Under the pieces are notes generated by a model that saw only the letters and a program-made list of their open reading frames with translations, made no database searches and was not told the origin of the DNA. Positions 21,842-32,200 of a stretch of 64,000 nucleotides of DNA are shown piece after piece (position 1 is the stretch's first letter; every line of letters starts with the position of its first letter). Position numbers and translations under genes: made by a program. The stretch is from Turritopsis dohrnii. Lineage: Eukaryota; Cnidaria; Hydrozoa; Anthoathecata; Oceaniidae. The DNA lies in contig BQMF02000067.1 of assembly GCA_027922465.2 (NCBI GenBank), positions 893,001 through 957,000 of the forward strand, in the 5' to 3' direction.

Positions 21842-24294
21842 TTCAAATTCAAAGCGCTGAAAATGATAGTTTCTGTCTGGAAACGTCTCGAGAAGATAGC
21901 AATTCGGACTAACAAGAGATTTAAGTTCCAGTACGTGTCTAAGGTATTTATTAAACACTAGCCGCCAAGGCGGCGTCGCTCGCCGCCCATATCCACCTGC
22001 TCTGTATCACCCTATCAATAAACGTCAAATTTCCTTATAAACGGCTCGTACAACTTGTGCTCAACCAGAAGCAGATTCGAAGTCACAACCTCTGGTAAAA
22101 CCAATCTTTTATCAGTGTAACAATACACTCAAAACGTAGAGAGAGAAAACTTCAACTTTTTATTAGCTTTTGTTTTAAAAAAGTTACACGCTCTAACATG
22201 GGTGCTATCAAACAGGGGGAAAATGGTTTCTCTTCTTAAAAAGATCACACGGAGGAGAGAAAAAAGGCACGTGCTAAATGAATAAATAGAATAAAAAACG
22301 TTCGATCAGAACGCTTAACAATTAAAAAAAGAAATTAATAATTTATTAAAAGAAAAGAAAAAAAAAAAAAAAACCAAACATTGTTTTGATATGATACTCT
22401 TTTTTTACCTATCGGTTTTTAAACATTTTGATTGCTCAAAAAAAAAGTTCACCCGTCTCAGACAGTCAGGCAAGAGTTAGTGGCAAACCGAACATATGCT
22501 GCCACGTTCTGCCACTGTTGCTTTTTGTCCAAAATGTTTAATCAGTTAGTTTCTTTGTATTTAGTTGATGTACTGTTTTCAAAGCCAAGTCAACGTGGAA
22601 TATAAAACTAAAAATAATGATAAAAACAAAACGTTATTCCTATTAGTTCATCAGCCAAAAAAAGTCACGTTCGATTGGGGTTGCAATGTATTTGCTTCGA
22701 ACTCACGTCGCACACAAAAAAAGAAATAATTTCGCTCACAACTCAATCTACCATTTTGCGTGACTTACAAACAAACAAACAAACAGACAGACGGAGAATC
22801 GGCTATTAATATATAGACTTTCTGAAAGGGCTGAAAAGAAAGAAGGCCACCGGATTGGACGAGTTACCACCAGGAATGCTGAAAGATTGCAGAGAACACC
22901 TTGTTGACCCACTTCATCATATTATTAACCTTTCACTTCGATCAAGTACTGTACCTATAGCTTGGAAACAAGCAAAAATAGTACCAATTTTTAAATCAGG
23001 AAATCGAGACCTGGCTGAGAACTATAGGCCAATCTCCGTGTTACCTGTTTTATCAAAATTGCTCGAAAAATCAGTCCATTCACAGTTACTGGAATATCTG
23101 GAGATAAACAATCTTCTGTGTGATTCACAATTTGGGTACCGGACAAAACGGTCAACACAGCTTGCCACAACGCTTTTTGTGGACACAATTCGAGAGGCAC
23201 CTGAAAACAGACAAATGGTAGGTGCCGTATTCTTAGACCTAAGAAAAGCATTCGACACCATAAGCCATGACGTTATTTTGAAAAAGCTACGCAGATATGG
23301 AGTGACCTCGGTCGAGATAGAGTGGTTCACTGACTATTTGTTCAGCAGATCTCAACAAATAGAAATAGGACATCAAAGGTCATCACTGTTCCATCTTACA
23401 AGTGGTGTACCACAAGGTTTAATTTTAGGACCCCTGCTTTTCGTGGTGTTCTCCGATGATTTTAACGTGCAACTGTTGAGAGCCCACAGCATCCAATATG
23501 ATGATGATACCGTTGTGTTCGCTGCACACAAGAACGTGTCAGTAATTGAAAATATCCTAAACGATGAATTAACTACGCTTCATAGTTATTTCACTGAAAA
23601 TGAACTGATACCTAACTTAAAAAGAGGGAAGACGGAGACAGTACTATTTGGGACAGCAAGGTGATTAGCAAGCCAAATGAAAGATTTCTTAACGATAACC
23701 CTGGATGGTGTTCCTATTCAGCATGCAACCTCGTATACGTACTTAGGAAATCAGTTAGACTCAAAGTTAATATTACTTGGAAATTTCGAAAAACAATATA
23801 AAAAGGCTGCTGGAAGATTACGTCTACTGAAAAAGCTTAGATCATTTTTAAGTACAGAAGCGGCCTTAAAAGTGTATGAAATGGTTATTGTACCCATCAT
23901 CATGTACAGTAGCTTGATCAGTTTGCATCTTACACCTACACAGCAAACAAAATTGAGGTCACTGGATAGCAGAGCTAGACGAATTGTTGGTGGTGATATC
24001 AAGATCAAGAGTATTGAAAGTCGAATGAAAACAAAAGCTACTTTGCTTGTGAAAAACTGTTTGAGTGGAAACTCGACTAATCCGTTTAATGAATATTTTG
24101 AAATTAACAGACATGAACTGAGAACTAGAAACAGAAATATGTTACTCAAACTACCTAAGATTAAGTTAGAGTATGGTAAAAAGGCATTCAAATATCAGGG
24201 TGCTAAGATATATAATGATTTACCGCTTGGAATAAGGAACAGCGATAGCTTAACAGAATTCGAGGATAAGATAAATGCCTATTTCTGCGAGTGA
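21842..24294 (+). pseudogene. LINE reverse transcriptase (CR1/L2/jockey-like), Helitron-interrupted
   Basis: One reading frame runs from 21842 (KALKMIVSVWKRLEK) into a Helitron at 21958 and resumes in phase at 22818 (CAC TTT CTG = HFL). It then encodes an RT: YRPISVLPVLSKLLEK, DSQFGYRTKRSTQLATT, FLDLRKAFDTISHD, GVPQG and a C-terminal thumb-like part. The catalytic box reads YDDD in place of the usual F/YADD. A TGA at 23662 interrupts the frame shortly after; the rest (LDGVPIQHATSYTYLGNQLD to INAYFCE) is open to 24294. A 3' UTR follows, ending in an (ATA)n tail near 24521. The endonuclease and the 5' part are missing. It resembles the RT relic at 37.7-38.5 kb. Confidence 0.8.
21958..22817 (-). 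mobile_element. Helitron family A, full length, inside a LINE
   Basis: 860 bp. On the minus strand it runs from TCTATATATTAATAGCCG (ending at 22817) to the GC-rich hairpin and CTAG (at 21958). Removing it joins AAACA to CTTTC and restores the LINE reading frame without any duplicated base, showing precise insertion. On the minus strand the target is G^T, not A^T. Non-coding. Confidence 0.9.
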
Positions 24295-24973
24295 TGAAGT
24301 GCTTGGCAGATGGGTACATTTTCTTTATGTTTGAAACCTGTTGTATTTTTATTCATTTTATTGTATAGATGTAAAATGTATATACATGTAAAATAATTTT
24401 TAGCCTTTAATTTTTCTTAGATTTTATTTTATGCAGGACACACATTGAAAGCAGTAATTAATTTTAACTGAAGTGTAAATATCCTGTTAAAACATTATTG
24501 ATAATAATAATAATAATAATGTGAAAGGTAAGACATTATATTGACAAATTTGAATTTACGGACAATGATTGAAACATTCAAATCAGAGATTTTGGCATCT
24601 CAACACAAAAGTTGAACCCTGTAAATATCACATCACAAGTCTGAACTGGTCTTGAAGATGCAAATCTAGCCCAAGAAAAACAAATTATCACATCCAAGTA
24701 AGAAGTATATAAAAGTAAAAGATACAAAATACTGTGTCAACATGAAAAAACACATAAATATATGTCTACTCTAAGCCTACACTTAACAACAGTACTGTCA
24801 TATGAAATTTGACAGTGAAATGTATTGACGGGTTGTTCATTTGCAGTAGATGGCTACGTTAGTATGGAGATATTGCTGTTTATACATTAAATTATGAAAA
24901 CTGCTTTATAAAAAACATGTACTGGGACTACTTAATCTGCATCTCCATCTTTTTTCACTTCAAGAACTGTATA

Positions 24974-26793
24974 CCGGGTGGTCCAAAAAAAACGTGTCCA
25001 AATTTATTTTATTTATAAAGCTTAGTGTCTTTTACCTAGAGTCGCAGAAATTCGCACCGGAAAACTATAAGTACTTTTGGGCTCAAAAACGGAAACCGGA
25101 CTCAAACGAATGGATTTAGGGACAACTATGATATTTTTTCTAGATACCACTTATTTTTTATTGCAGGAAAATCGTAAAAGATTGACGTCAAAAAGGTGAA
25201 ATGAAATTTGACAAGCCGAGTTTAAAACAATCAAAATTCAAACTATCAATAATTTTCACGATGCAAAAGTTGCATTGATAGACAAAGAATACAGTTTTCA
25301 AAGTTTTCATTTGAATTTCATTTTAATGCAATTGCCTTGTTTTTCAGCAACAGTTTCTAAACGAGGAACAAACTGTTTGAGAGCTTTGCGTATCTCGACC
25401 ACATCTTGCGCTACTTCTGACCAGACTCTTCTTATTCTTCTTTTCAATTGATCCTCATTATCGAATGGTTGGTTAAATCGGTTTTCATACACTTTTAACT
25501 TTATTTTATCCCAGAAGTGATAGTCAAGGGGATTGCAGTCTGGGGACGAAGGGGGCCATTCAGTTGATTTCACAAACCGTTTCTTCAATCTCTCCTTAAG
25601 ATAATCTTGTACCAGATTCGACCAATGGGATGGCGCGCTATCCTGGATGTACACCCAATCCTTTCGTTTAACGAGTTCATCAATTTCGGGAATAAGTTGT
25701 TTGTTTAGGTGTCTGTGGTACGATTTAGCATTTACTTTGATACCATTGTTGTTGACGAAGAAAGGCTTGGTTGCACCATACCATGAAACACAAGCGGAAA
25801 CCATGACTTTCTTACTCTGTTTGTTCTTTTCATGAAACAGACTACCGTCAGGAACATCAGCTTTCTTCTCCTTACCATACACTCTACTGTTCTGATTGTT
25901 CATTGGTACCTCTAGAGTAAAATCCTTCTCATCTTGCCACACACAACGTTCGATGCTCCTTTTGCTTTTTCCAAACCTCTCTGCAAGCGCTGCAGCTCTT
26001 TCTGTGCGTCTTTGCTTCGTGGCTTCACTCATTCGTGGCGTTTTGACTCTTTTGTAATTCTTCCAACCGTTACGCTTTACCATTCTCACTACGGACGATC
26101 TTTTGATTCCTGTGTGCTTTTCTATCTCCCGAGGTGACAAATGGGATCCAGGATTGTCCTCCTGCGAGCAAATAAGCTCGTTCACAATCTTCTCATTCTC
26201 CGGCGTTGTTACAGTTCTTTTTCTCCCTGATCCCGGTTTTCTATCCATTGATCCAAAAACTTTGAAACGATTTATCAAATTTTGTACGGAGTTTTTGTGC
26301 CACTTCTTTGATGGATGCTCCTGACAAATTCGATATGCGGTCCATTGTTTTTCCACGTAATCATTTTTTATCACAGCTTTGTCTTCGGCAGAAAAAACCA
26401 TTTTTAACGCAAAAGAGAACCGGCTTCGTCCAAGATGAAAAAGTGAATATGCGAAACCGTCAGACTACAATGGAATAGCATCTTTTGAAAAAGAAAACGT
26501 TGTATTGACAAAAATTATGCGACATGCTCGTAGGATATTACTGTCGGATATCTGCAAAAGTTTAGCAAGAGAAAGAACACCCTTTTTGACGTCAATTTTC
26601 ATACAACTCAAAAATTATATGCCAACTTCAAAAGTTCATAACTTTATAGCAAATGGTCCAATATGCAAGATATTTTGGATTTCGTTTGTAAACATACGAA
26701 ATAATTTTTGTACAAAAGTTAAGCTAAAATGCATTGATAATTTTGGAGAAATTAAGGATTAAATTTTGGACATGTTTTTTTTGGACCACCCGG
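24974..26793 (-). mobile_element. mariner-type transposon, apparently complete
   Basis: Terminal inverted repeats CCGGGTGGTCCAAAAAAAAC extend about 28 bp with one mismatch, flanked by TA on both sides (24972-24973, 26794-26795). 1.82 kb with one intact transposase on the minus strand. Of the elements here it is the best preserved: both ends and the full reading frame are present. Confidence 0.9.
25307..26401 (-). CDS. mariner/Tc1-superfamily transposase, intact
   Basis: 364 residues, ATG to TGA with no interruption; it cuts and pastes the element by recognising the terminal repeats. The N-terminal ~120 residues hold two helix-turn-helix-like regions with a GRKR linker (residues 59-62), as in paired-type DNA-binding domains. 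The catalytic triad appears as D157 (WQDEKDF), D254 (IQDSAPSHW) and D293 (PDCNPLDYHFWDK), with 38 residues between the second and third by my count, so DD38D-like; classical mariner is DD34D and maT is DD37D. The length (about 345-365 residues) is normal for the superfamily. Residues after 320 carry no motif I can name. Function is inferred from these motifs and the flanking repeats. Confidence 0.9.
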   Translation of the reverse strand: MVFSAEDKAVIKNDYVEKQWTAYRICQEHPSKKWHKNSVQNLINRFKVFGSMDRKPGSGRKRTVTTPENEKIVNELICSQEDNPGSHLSPREIEKHTGIKRSSVVRMVKRNGWKNYKRVKTPRMSEATKQRRTERAAALAERFGKSKRSIERCVWQDEKDFTLEVPMNNQNSRVYGKEKKADVPDGSLFHEKNKQSKKVMVSACVSWYGATKPFFVNNNGIKVNAKSYHRHLNKQLIPEIDELVKRKDWVYIQDSAPSHWSNLVQDYLKERLKKRFVKSTEWPPSSPDCNPLDYHFWDKIKLKVYENRFNQPFDNEDQLKRRIRRVWSEVAQDVVEIRKALKQFVPRLETVAEKQGNCIKMKFK

Positions 26794-26944
26794 TATATCA
26801 TGTAAAAAAGTAATCCAATTTTCTAAATTGCTTGTTAATATAATAGCAATATTTAGCAATATATAATAGCAAAGTAACAAACGTTCGCTATGACAAAAGA
26901 CTTCTGAGTTCCTTATCAATGTTTCGACAAACAATTTTTGTGGA

Positions 26945-27537
26945 GGTATCTAGCAGCATTCCGATTTTTTAAAGTTAAGGCACAATGGGAACATTCAAGA
27001 ACTTCTTCAGATACATTGTGAGTGTTTTTAACATGGGCTTTGATGTAACGTGTTAGTGAATCTCTTTGGGCAATGACTGCAAACAAAAACTTTAAGAGTT
27101 TCTTTCTCTGATAAGTATGAACTTTTACTACAATGTCGTAGAAAATTACTCCAGTACGAAAACTCCATACAGTAGTCTTTACACCTCAATTTTGGTGCAT
27201 CATGTATAACTCTTAGATGGTCTTCTTAACAGTTTTTATACACAAATTTCTTATTACAGTCACTGCAGAAATACTTTAGAATAAATCCACGAGTTTCCTT
27301 TTGATGAACATTGAGATTATGGGAAATAAGACCATTACCACTTTTAAAGTTTCTACGACAACCAGGAATTTCGCAAGTATACTTCTTTTCACTGTGTTGA
27401 ATTTCTTCACGCAGCTTTAACTCATACCTTTTATATTCTTTACCACACAAATTACAAGACTCGTTCGAATTATGATAAACTCTCACGTGTTCTCTTACAT
27501 TTTCTATCACCATCTTACAAATCGAACAGCAGTGCAT
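26945..27537 (-). pseudogene. C2H2 zinc-finger protein, decayed
   Basis: The minus strand from an ATG at 27537 encodes successive C2H2 fingers: CCSICK...HVRVYH, CNLCGKEYKR, YTCEIPGCRRNF...HNLNVH and a fourth starting YFCSDCNKKF that hits a stop at 27226. Past the stop further finger-like sequence appears in other frames (CSHCPKRF, then CSHCALTLKNR) down to about 26945. Repeated frameshifts make it a pseudogene. It lies between the mariner element and a mariner-type MITE end; whether it is a host-derived copy or cargo is not clear. Confidence 0.65.
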
Positions 27538-27699
27538 TTTAAAAACAGGCAGTTTTATAATACTTCAAAATTATTTGAGTACAACATGAAACGAGAACTC
27601 GTTTCGACAAACAAGATGGAGTGTGAACTTTACCTCAAAGGAGAAGAGCCGTGACATTCTGGACCAATCTGATCGTTTTATTTTAAATTTGCAAGATGT

Positions 27700-28006
27700 T
27701 GTGATTTCTTGTGATTGTTAAACAAACCATTTTTGATTTCATCAACGCTATATTTTAATTCTCGATACATTTTCAAATTTTTTCAGTTTCGAGAAGTTTT
27801 GTTCAGCTTTTTTTGTCATTTTTCGAGAATTTTTACAAGGACCACCTCCCATAACTTCTTTTCTACTCAACCAAATTTGACAAATGATACACCAAAATGT
27901 AGGTAAAGGATTCCTCTATTCAGAAATAAAAAACACTAGCTTTCATAATTAGTCAATCGAAAGATACGTTTTGTGAAACAACGGTACTTTTTTTTGACTC
28001 ACCCGG
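27700..28006. mobile_element. mariner-type MITE, one end only
   Basis: From about 27790 to 28006 the sequence is the reverse complement of the left part of the MITE at 37197-37693, ending in the inverted repeat CTTTTTTTTGACTCACCCGG and then TA. The other terminus was not found; homology to the 37 kb copy stops near 27790, so this copy is truncated or a longer relative. Confidence 0.65.
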
Positions 28007-28092
28007 TATATATATTCTTTCATTTTAAAAACAGTTCTTTTCAGAACTTTTAACTTCAAATCAACAATTTGTTTAAACAATAATCTTTCACC

Positions 28093-28142
28093 ATGGGTAA
28101 ACGTTCAAGATGTGCTAGTGCTGCTGCTGCTGATAATGAGAG
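28093..28142 (+). CDS. Possible first exon (short, Ala-rich)
   Basis: CACCATGGG start context, 16 codons reading MGKRSRCASAAAADNE, then AG|GTATAA donor. It lies upstream, on the same strand, of the CACTA-type fragment at 28961-29157, with the duplicated SINE region between them as a putative intron. Weak evidence: one short frame and a donor. Confidence 0.3.
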
Positions 28143-28155
28143 GTATAATGTTTTA

Positions 28156-28503
28156 TATTGATTTTATCTACAATAAGTTTATTTCTCTGTTATTCATGAA
28201 ATTTTTCCTCTTCTAATATAATTTTTATTCACCTACTCTCACCTTTGGTTCATACACATCATAAAGTTTCATTCTTGTGTAACTCCTTTTCTATATATTC
28301 TATTATATATATATATATATTGATTTTATATTGATTTATATTGATTTTATCTACAATAAGTTTATTTCTCTGTTATTCATGAAATTTTTCCTCTTCTAAT
28401 ATAATTTTTATTCACCTACTCTCACCTTTGGTTCATACACATCATAAAGTTTCATTCTTGTGTAACTCCTTTTCTATATATTCTATTATATATATATATA
28501 TAT
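28156..28503. repeat. 183 bp tandem duplication with TA microsatellite
   Basis: Two nearly identical units, offset 183 bp, each ending in a (TA)n run: TTGATTTTATCTACAATAAG at 28158 and 28341, CACCTTTGGTTCATACACAT at 28240 and 28423. No coding content. Confidence 0.85.
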
Positions 28504-28504
28504 A

Positions 28505-28959
28505 TACACATCCCAGGACAAGCTTGTTTCGCCGTATCACGGCTCATCAGCTGGGCTAGTGTCGGGTTTGAAGCTGGAACCTTGCGATTCCAAGGTTGAT
28601 GTTGTACCCATTACACCAACTAGGCCACGGTTTGATCGTGCTTCACATGTCACCAGAGTGCTCAATGCCCCTGAGGACAGAGCGTTGCATAGTGCGAAGT
28701 AGTGAACGTGTTCTTAGCGAACACTCATGCTGACGATACAGAGTGCTCAATCCCACAAAGTAGGAGAGCGTAATTATACACATCCCAGGACAAGCTTGTT
28801 TCGCCGTATCACGGCTCATCAGCTGGGCTAGTGTCGGGTTTGAACCTGGAACCTTGCGATTCCAAGGTTGATGTTGTACCCATTACACCAACTAGGCCAC
28901 GGTTTGATCGTGCTTCACATGTCACCAGAGTGCTCAATGCCCCTGAGGACAGAGCGTTG
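28505..28959 (-). repeat. tRNA-derived SINE, duplicated
   Basis: The minus strand holds a tRNA-like head with an A box (TGGTGTAATGGGTA) and a B box (GGTTCAAACCC; GGTTCAAGC-type variant in the other copy), then a unique body (CAGCTGATGAGCC, CGAAACAAGCTTGTCCTGGG) and a (TA)n tail. It occurs twice, at about 28505-28628 and 28777-28900. The 59 bp beyond the head is also duplicated (28505-28687 and 28777-28959, offset 272), so this is a local duplication after one insertion, not two insertions. The arms do not fold into a working tRNA. RNA polymerase III transcription is inferred. Confidence 0.7.
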
Positions 28960-28960
28960 A

Positions 28961-29157
28961 CTTGTGATGCACCAGCTAGAGCCTTACTTAAAGGTATCAT
29001 TCAGCATACTGGCTACTATGCTTGCGAAAGATGTACCAAAAAAGGTGTCAGTCTTGGAAGCCGAATTGTTTATGGAAATCATGAAATAAAAATTTTAGAT
29101 CGGACAAATAATGATTTTACTAATAATGCATATGCTATTAAAAGTGTCATCAGTTAG
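28961..29157 (+). pseudogene. CACTA (EnSpm)-type transposase fragment
   Basis: Reads LTCDAPARALLKGIIQHTGY, then YACERCTKKGVSLGSRIVYG, to a stop at 29157. CDAPAR...HTGYxxCERC is a hallmark of the catalytic region of invertebrate CACTA-like transposases, located N-terminal to the DUF4218-like part seen in the 13-16.7 kb element. Only about 65 residues remain. Confidence 0.6.
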
Positions 29158-29220
29158 TTGTGTCAAGTTTGTGTGAATTAGGAATTCATATGATTCGTGA
29201 TTTCCCGTTGGATTATATGC

Positions 29221-29246
29221 AACCCTAACCCTAACCCTAACCCTAA
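29221..29246. repeat. Interstitial telomere-like repeat
   Basis: Four tandem AACCCT units. The TTAGGG type argues against an insect (TTAGG). Degenerate relatives occur inside repeat R at about 2905, 42310 and 63290. Confidence 0.85.
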
Positions 29247-32200
29247 TTATCTTCCTGAGTTGAACCTTACCCTCGAAAATGTCGCTAAACCGGTCACAAA
29301 CAGGTTAGGCTATAATTTCCGGAATAGTGGTGGGTTAGGGGTCGCAATTGTCGGAATGGGCAGTCCGTACCGTTAATTTTACTCGCTACCCCTTTTCCCG
29401 GCCCTAGAACGTCATTTTAGTGGTTTTTGGGAGGGTCCAGGTTAAGGCCAATGGCAGGAGGCGCCCTCAGGTTTAAGGCTCTAATTTCCGTTCCCCTGGT
29501 TCTGAGTCAAAAATTTTTCCACATTTGGGTACCTTAGGCCCTAACCCACCTGCCTGCCAAGTTTCAATTCAATCGGAGTCCGGGTTAGCGTTAATTTTCT
29601 AATTCTGCTGAAGGTGCCGTAGTAGTGCGAACATTCACGACACCTTCCTATGCCTTGTTGTTTTAACACATGAATGTTAATAACTCCTGTTCTACTGGGT
29701 ATTTTCATTTGAAATTTGGTACGATTGTCAATGGCAATGTCTTGAAGACCTGTACCAAGTTTCATACCTTAAACCGGAAGTTAAAGGTGTTTCAGGGGGT
29801 AATAATCATTCCGCGCCCTTAAAAATTTTAAAAGTTTAATAACACGCGCTAATAAAGATTTTCTCAAGCGGTAAAAGCGTCAATATAAATTTAAGACTAT
29901 CCTGTTGGTCTGACAGAGGTACTATAGGCGCCCCCATGTAAAGTCTTATATTTTCAGTTTGAGGATTACTTATCTAAAATCAATTGATGAACCGAAGAGA
30001 ACTGCTTAAGATCTGTCTAAACCCGCCACTCCGACCACTTTTTAGGGCCCAGGTTCCTTAACCCAGAGGGTGGTCCTAAAAACTGCAATCACCAAAAACA
30101 TCAGAATGAGGCTATCGTTACCTGTCAAATTTGGCATGTGAATGAATCATTAATTAGGTTAATTACAGTCTCTGTTACCCAAACTTCGCCAAATAGTGGA
30201 CCTGCTATTTGGCGAAGATTGGGTAACTGAGACTGTAATTAACCTGACTTATCGAGATTTTTGATGTTTTTTCTAAAAAAGCACATTTTTGGTACAAACA
30301 TAGTTTTAACAGGTGTTGACAAATTCTATTTACAAATGATTATAAAGACCTTTGTCTTGGCTTTCCAAAAATGTCTCACTTATCCAAACTAGTGAAAAAT
30401 TAAGGAAAATATCAATAAATTCGTTTTCGGACCTAATCAGTGTTTACATCAGAACGAGGCTGGTATTTGACTTAAAATTTTGCATAAAGTATTATCGCTA
30501 CGAACTCTATAATTGTGCCAAGTTTCAATTAACAAGAGTTTGTAGTTTTGTCGTAAAATCTATAAGAAGAAATACCCAAAATTTGGCGTTTTTTTGGCAG
30601 GGGCGGTAATTTAGTAATTTCTGCCCACCTAGACTAAAAGTCACTTTAAATATGTTCATTTGATACGAAAATCTCCACATAAAGTCATTGGTGAATGAAG
30701 ATGGCATTCAACTCTCATTCTAGCCTTTCAGAACGCATTTTAATACCATAAATTGAGCTGTTTTGACGACAAAATTGATGATTTTGCAAAAAAGTTATTG
30801 ATCTTTTTACATGATTTTCGGCCAACTAATTGCAATTACTATGGAACATTACGCTTTAAGGTCCCATTCTCATTGTATTTCCGCCTTTATGGGTGTTTCT
30901 TTGAACAAATCCGTTTTCGTACTAAATCAGTGCTTACATCAGAACGAGGCTGGCATTGGACTTGAAATTTTGCACAAAGTATTATCGCTACAAACTCGAT
31001 AATTGTGCAAAGTGCCATTTCACAAGATTCTGTGCTTTCGTCGTAAAGTCTATTACAAAATATATACAAAATTTGGCGTTTTTTGGCAGGGGCGGTATTT
31101 TAGTAATTGCCACCCGACTAGATAATACCGTCAAATGATGCGCTTAAGTTTGTGAATTCTAAAATGGGGTCATTTATTAAGTTAACCAAAGAAATGGCTG
31201 AGTTATTGAGAAAAAACAGAAACCGAAATGGGCACTTAGTCGTTTTTTTACACTTTTTCCAAATCGTTCTGAAAGCGAAGTTTGGCAGTGAATAGTTTCT
31301 AGAGGGTAACATAAACAGATATCTATTTTTTAAGTATAAGTAGCCACTGTGGCATACTACAACTTCAGTGAAGATAAGCTGCCAAATCGGTCTAAGAGAG
31401 GCAAAATCAGCGAGACAAATCTCTATTTTGTTCGATCCAAAAACACTAAAAATCGCATTTTTTTAAATAACTGAGGCTTATCAACGTCACACAGACTTTC
31501 TTTGACGAATTTGCGACTGATTCTGCATGATTTTCAAAATGGCGGATTTTTGGCAGGAAAATTTTTTTATTTCAAATTCGAACTGGCTACCCTCTAATTG
31601 TCATTTGTGCCAATTTTTGTGTGTATTGAAGAACTTTTGAAATTTGGTGAGTAAGCGTTTGACCCTAATTTGCCATTTTTTCAATTTTTTCACCATAAGG
31701 ACTTACTTTTTCCATTCCATCGCTAAATATTTCACACAGACTTTCTGTGGGGAATTTGCGACTGATTCTGCATGATTTTGAAAATGGCGGAATTTTGGCG
31801 GGAAAATTTTTTTATTTCAAATTCGAACTGGCTACCCTCTAATTGTCATTTGTGCCAATTTTTGTGTGTATTGAAGAACTTTTGAAATTTGGTGAATAAG
31901 CATTTGACTCTAATTTGCCATTTTTTCAATTTTTTCGCCATAAGGACTTACTTTTTCCATTCCATCGCTAAATATTTCACACAGACTTTCTGTGGGGAAT
32001 TTGCGACTGATTCTGCATGATTTTGAAAATGGCGGAATTTTGGCGGGAAAATTTTTTTATTTCAAATTCGAACTGGCTACCCTCTAATTGTCATTTGTGC
32101 CAATTTTTGTGTGAATTGAAGAACTTTTGAAATTTGGTGAGTAAGGGTTTGACCCAAATTGAACAATTTTTCAGTTTTTTCGCCATAACTAACTTATCTT

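Larger units (their letters stand above)
21830..24521 (+). mobile_element. 5'-truncated LINE with (ATA)n tail
   Basis: Extent of the non-LTR element: truncated 5' side just upstream of the RT, a Helitron insertion, RT, about 200 bp of 3' UTR, and the 3' simple repeat (ATA)n at about 24500-24521 typical of this class. The 5' boundary is not sharply defined. Confidence 0.6.

Noticed and set aside
28560..28628. A possible functional tRNA gene on the minus strand
   Set aside because: A and B boxes are present but acceptor and anticodon stems do not pair; the body and (TA)n tail fit a SINE.
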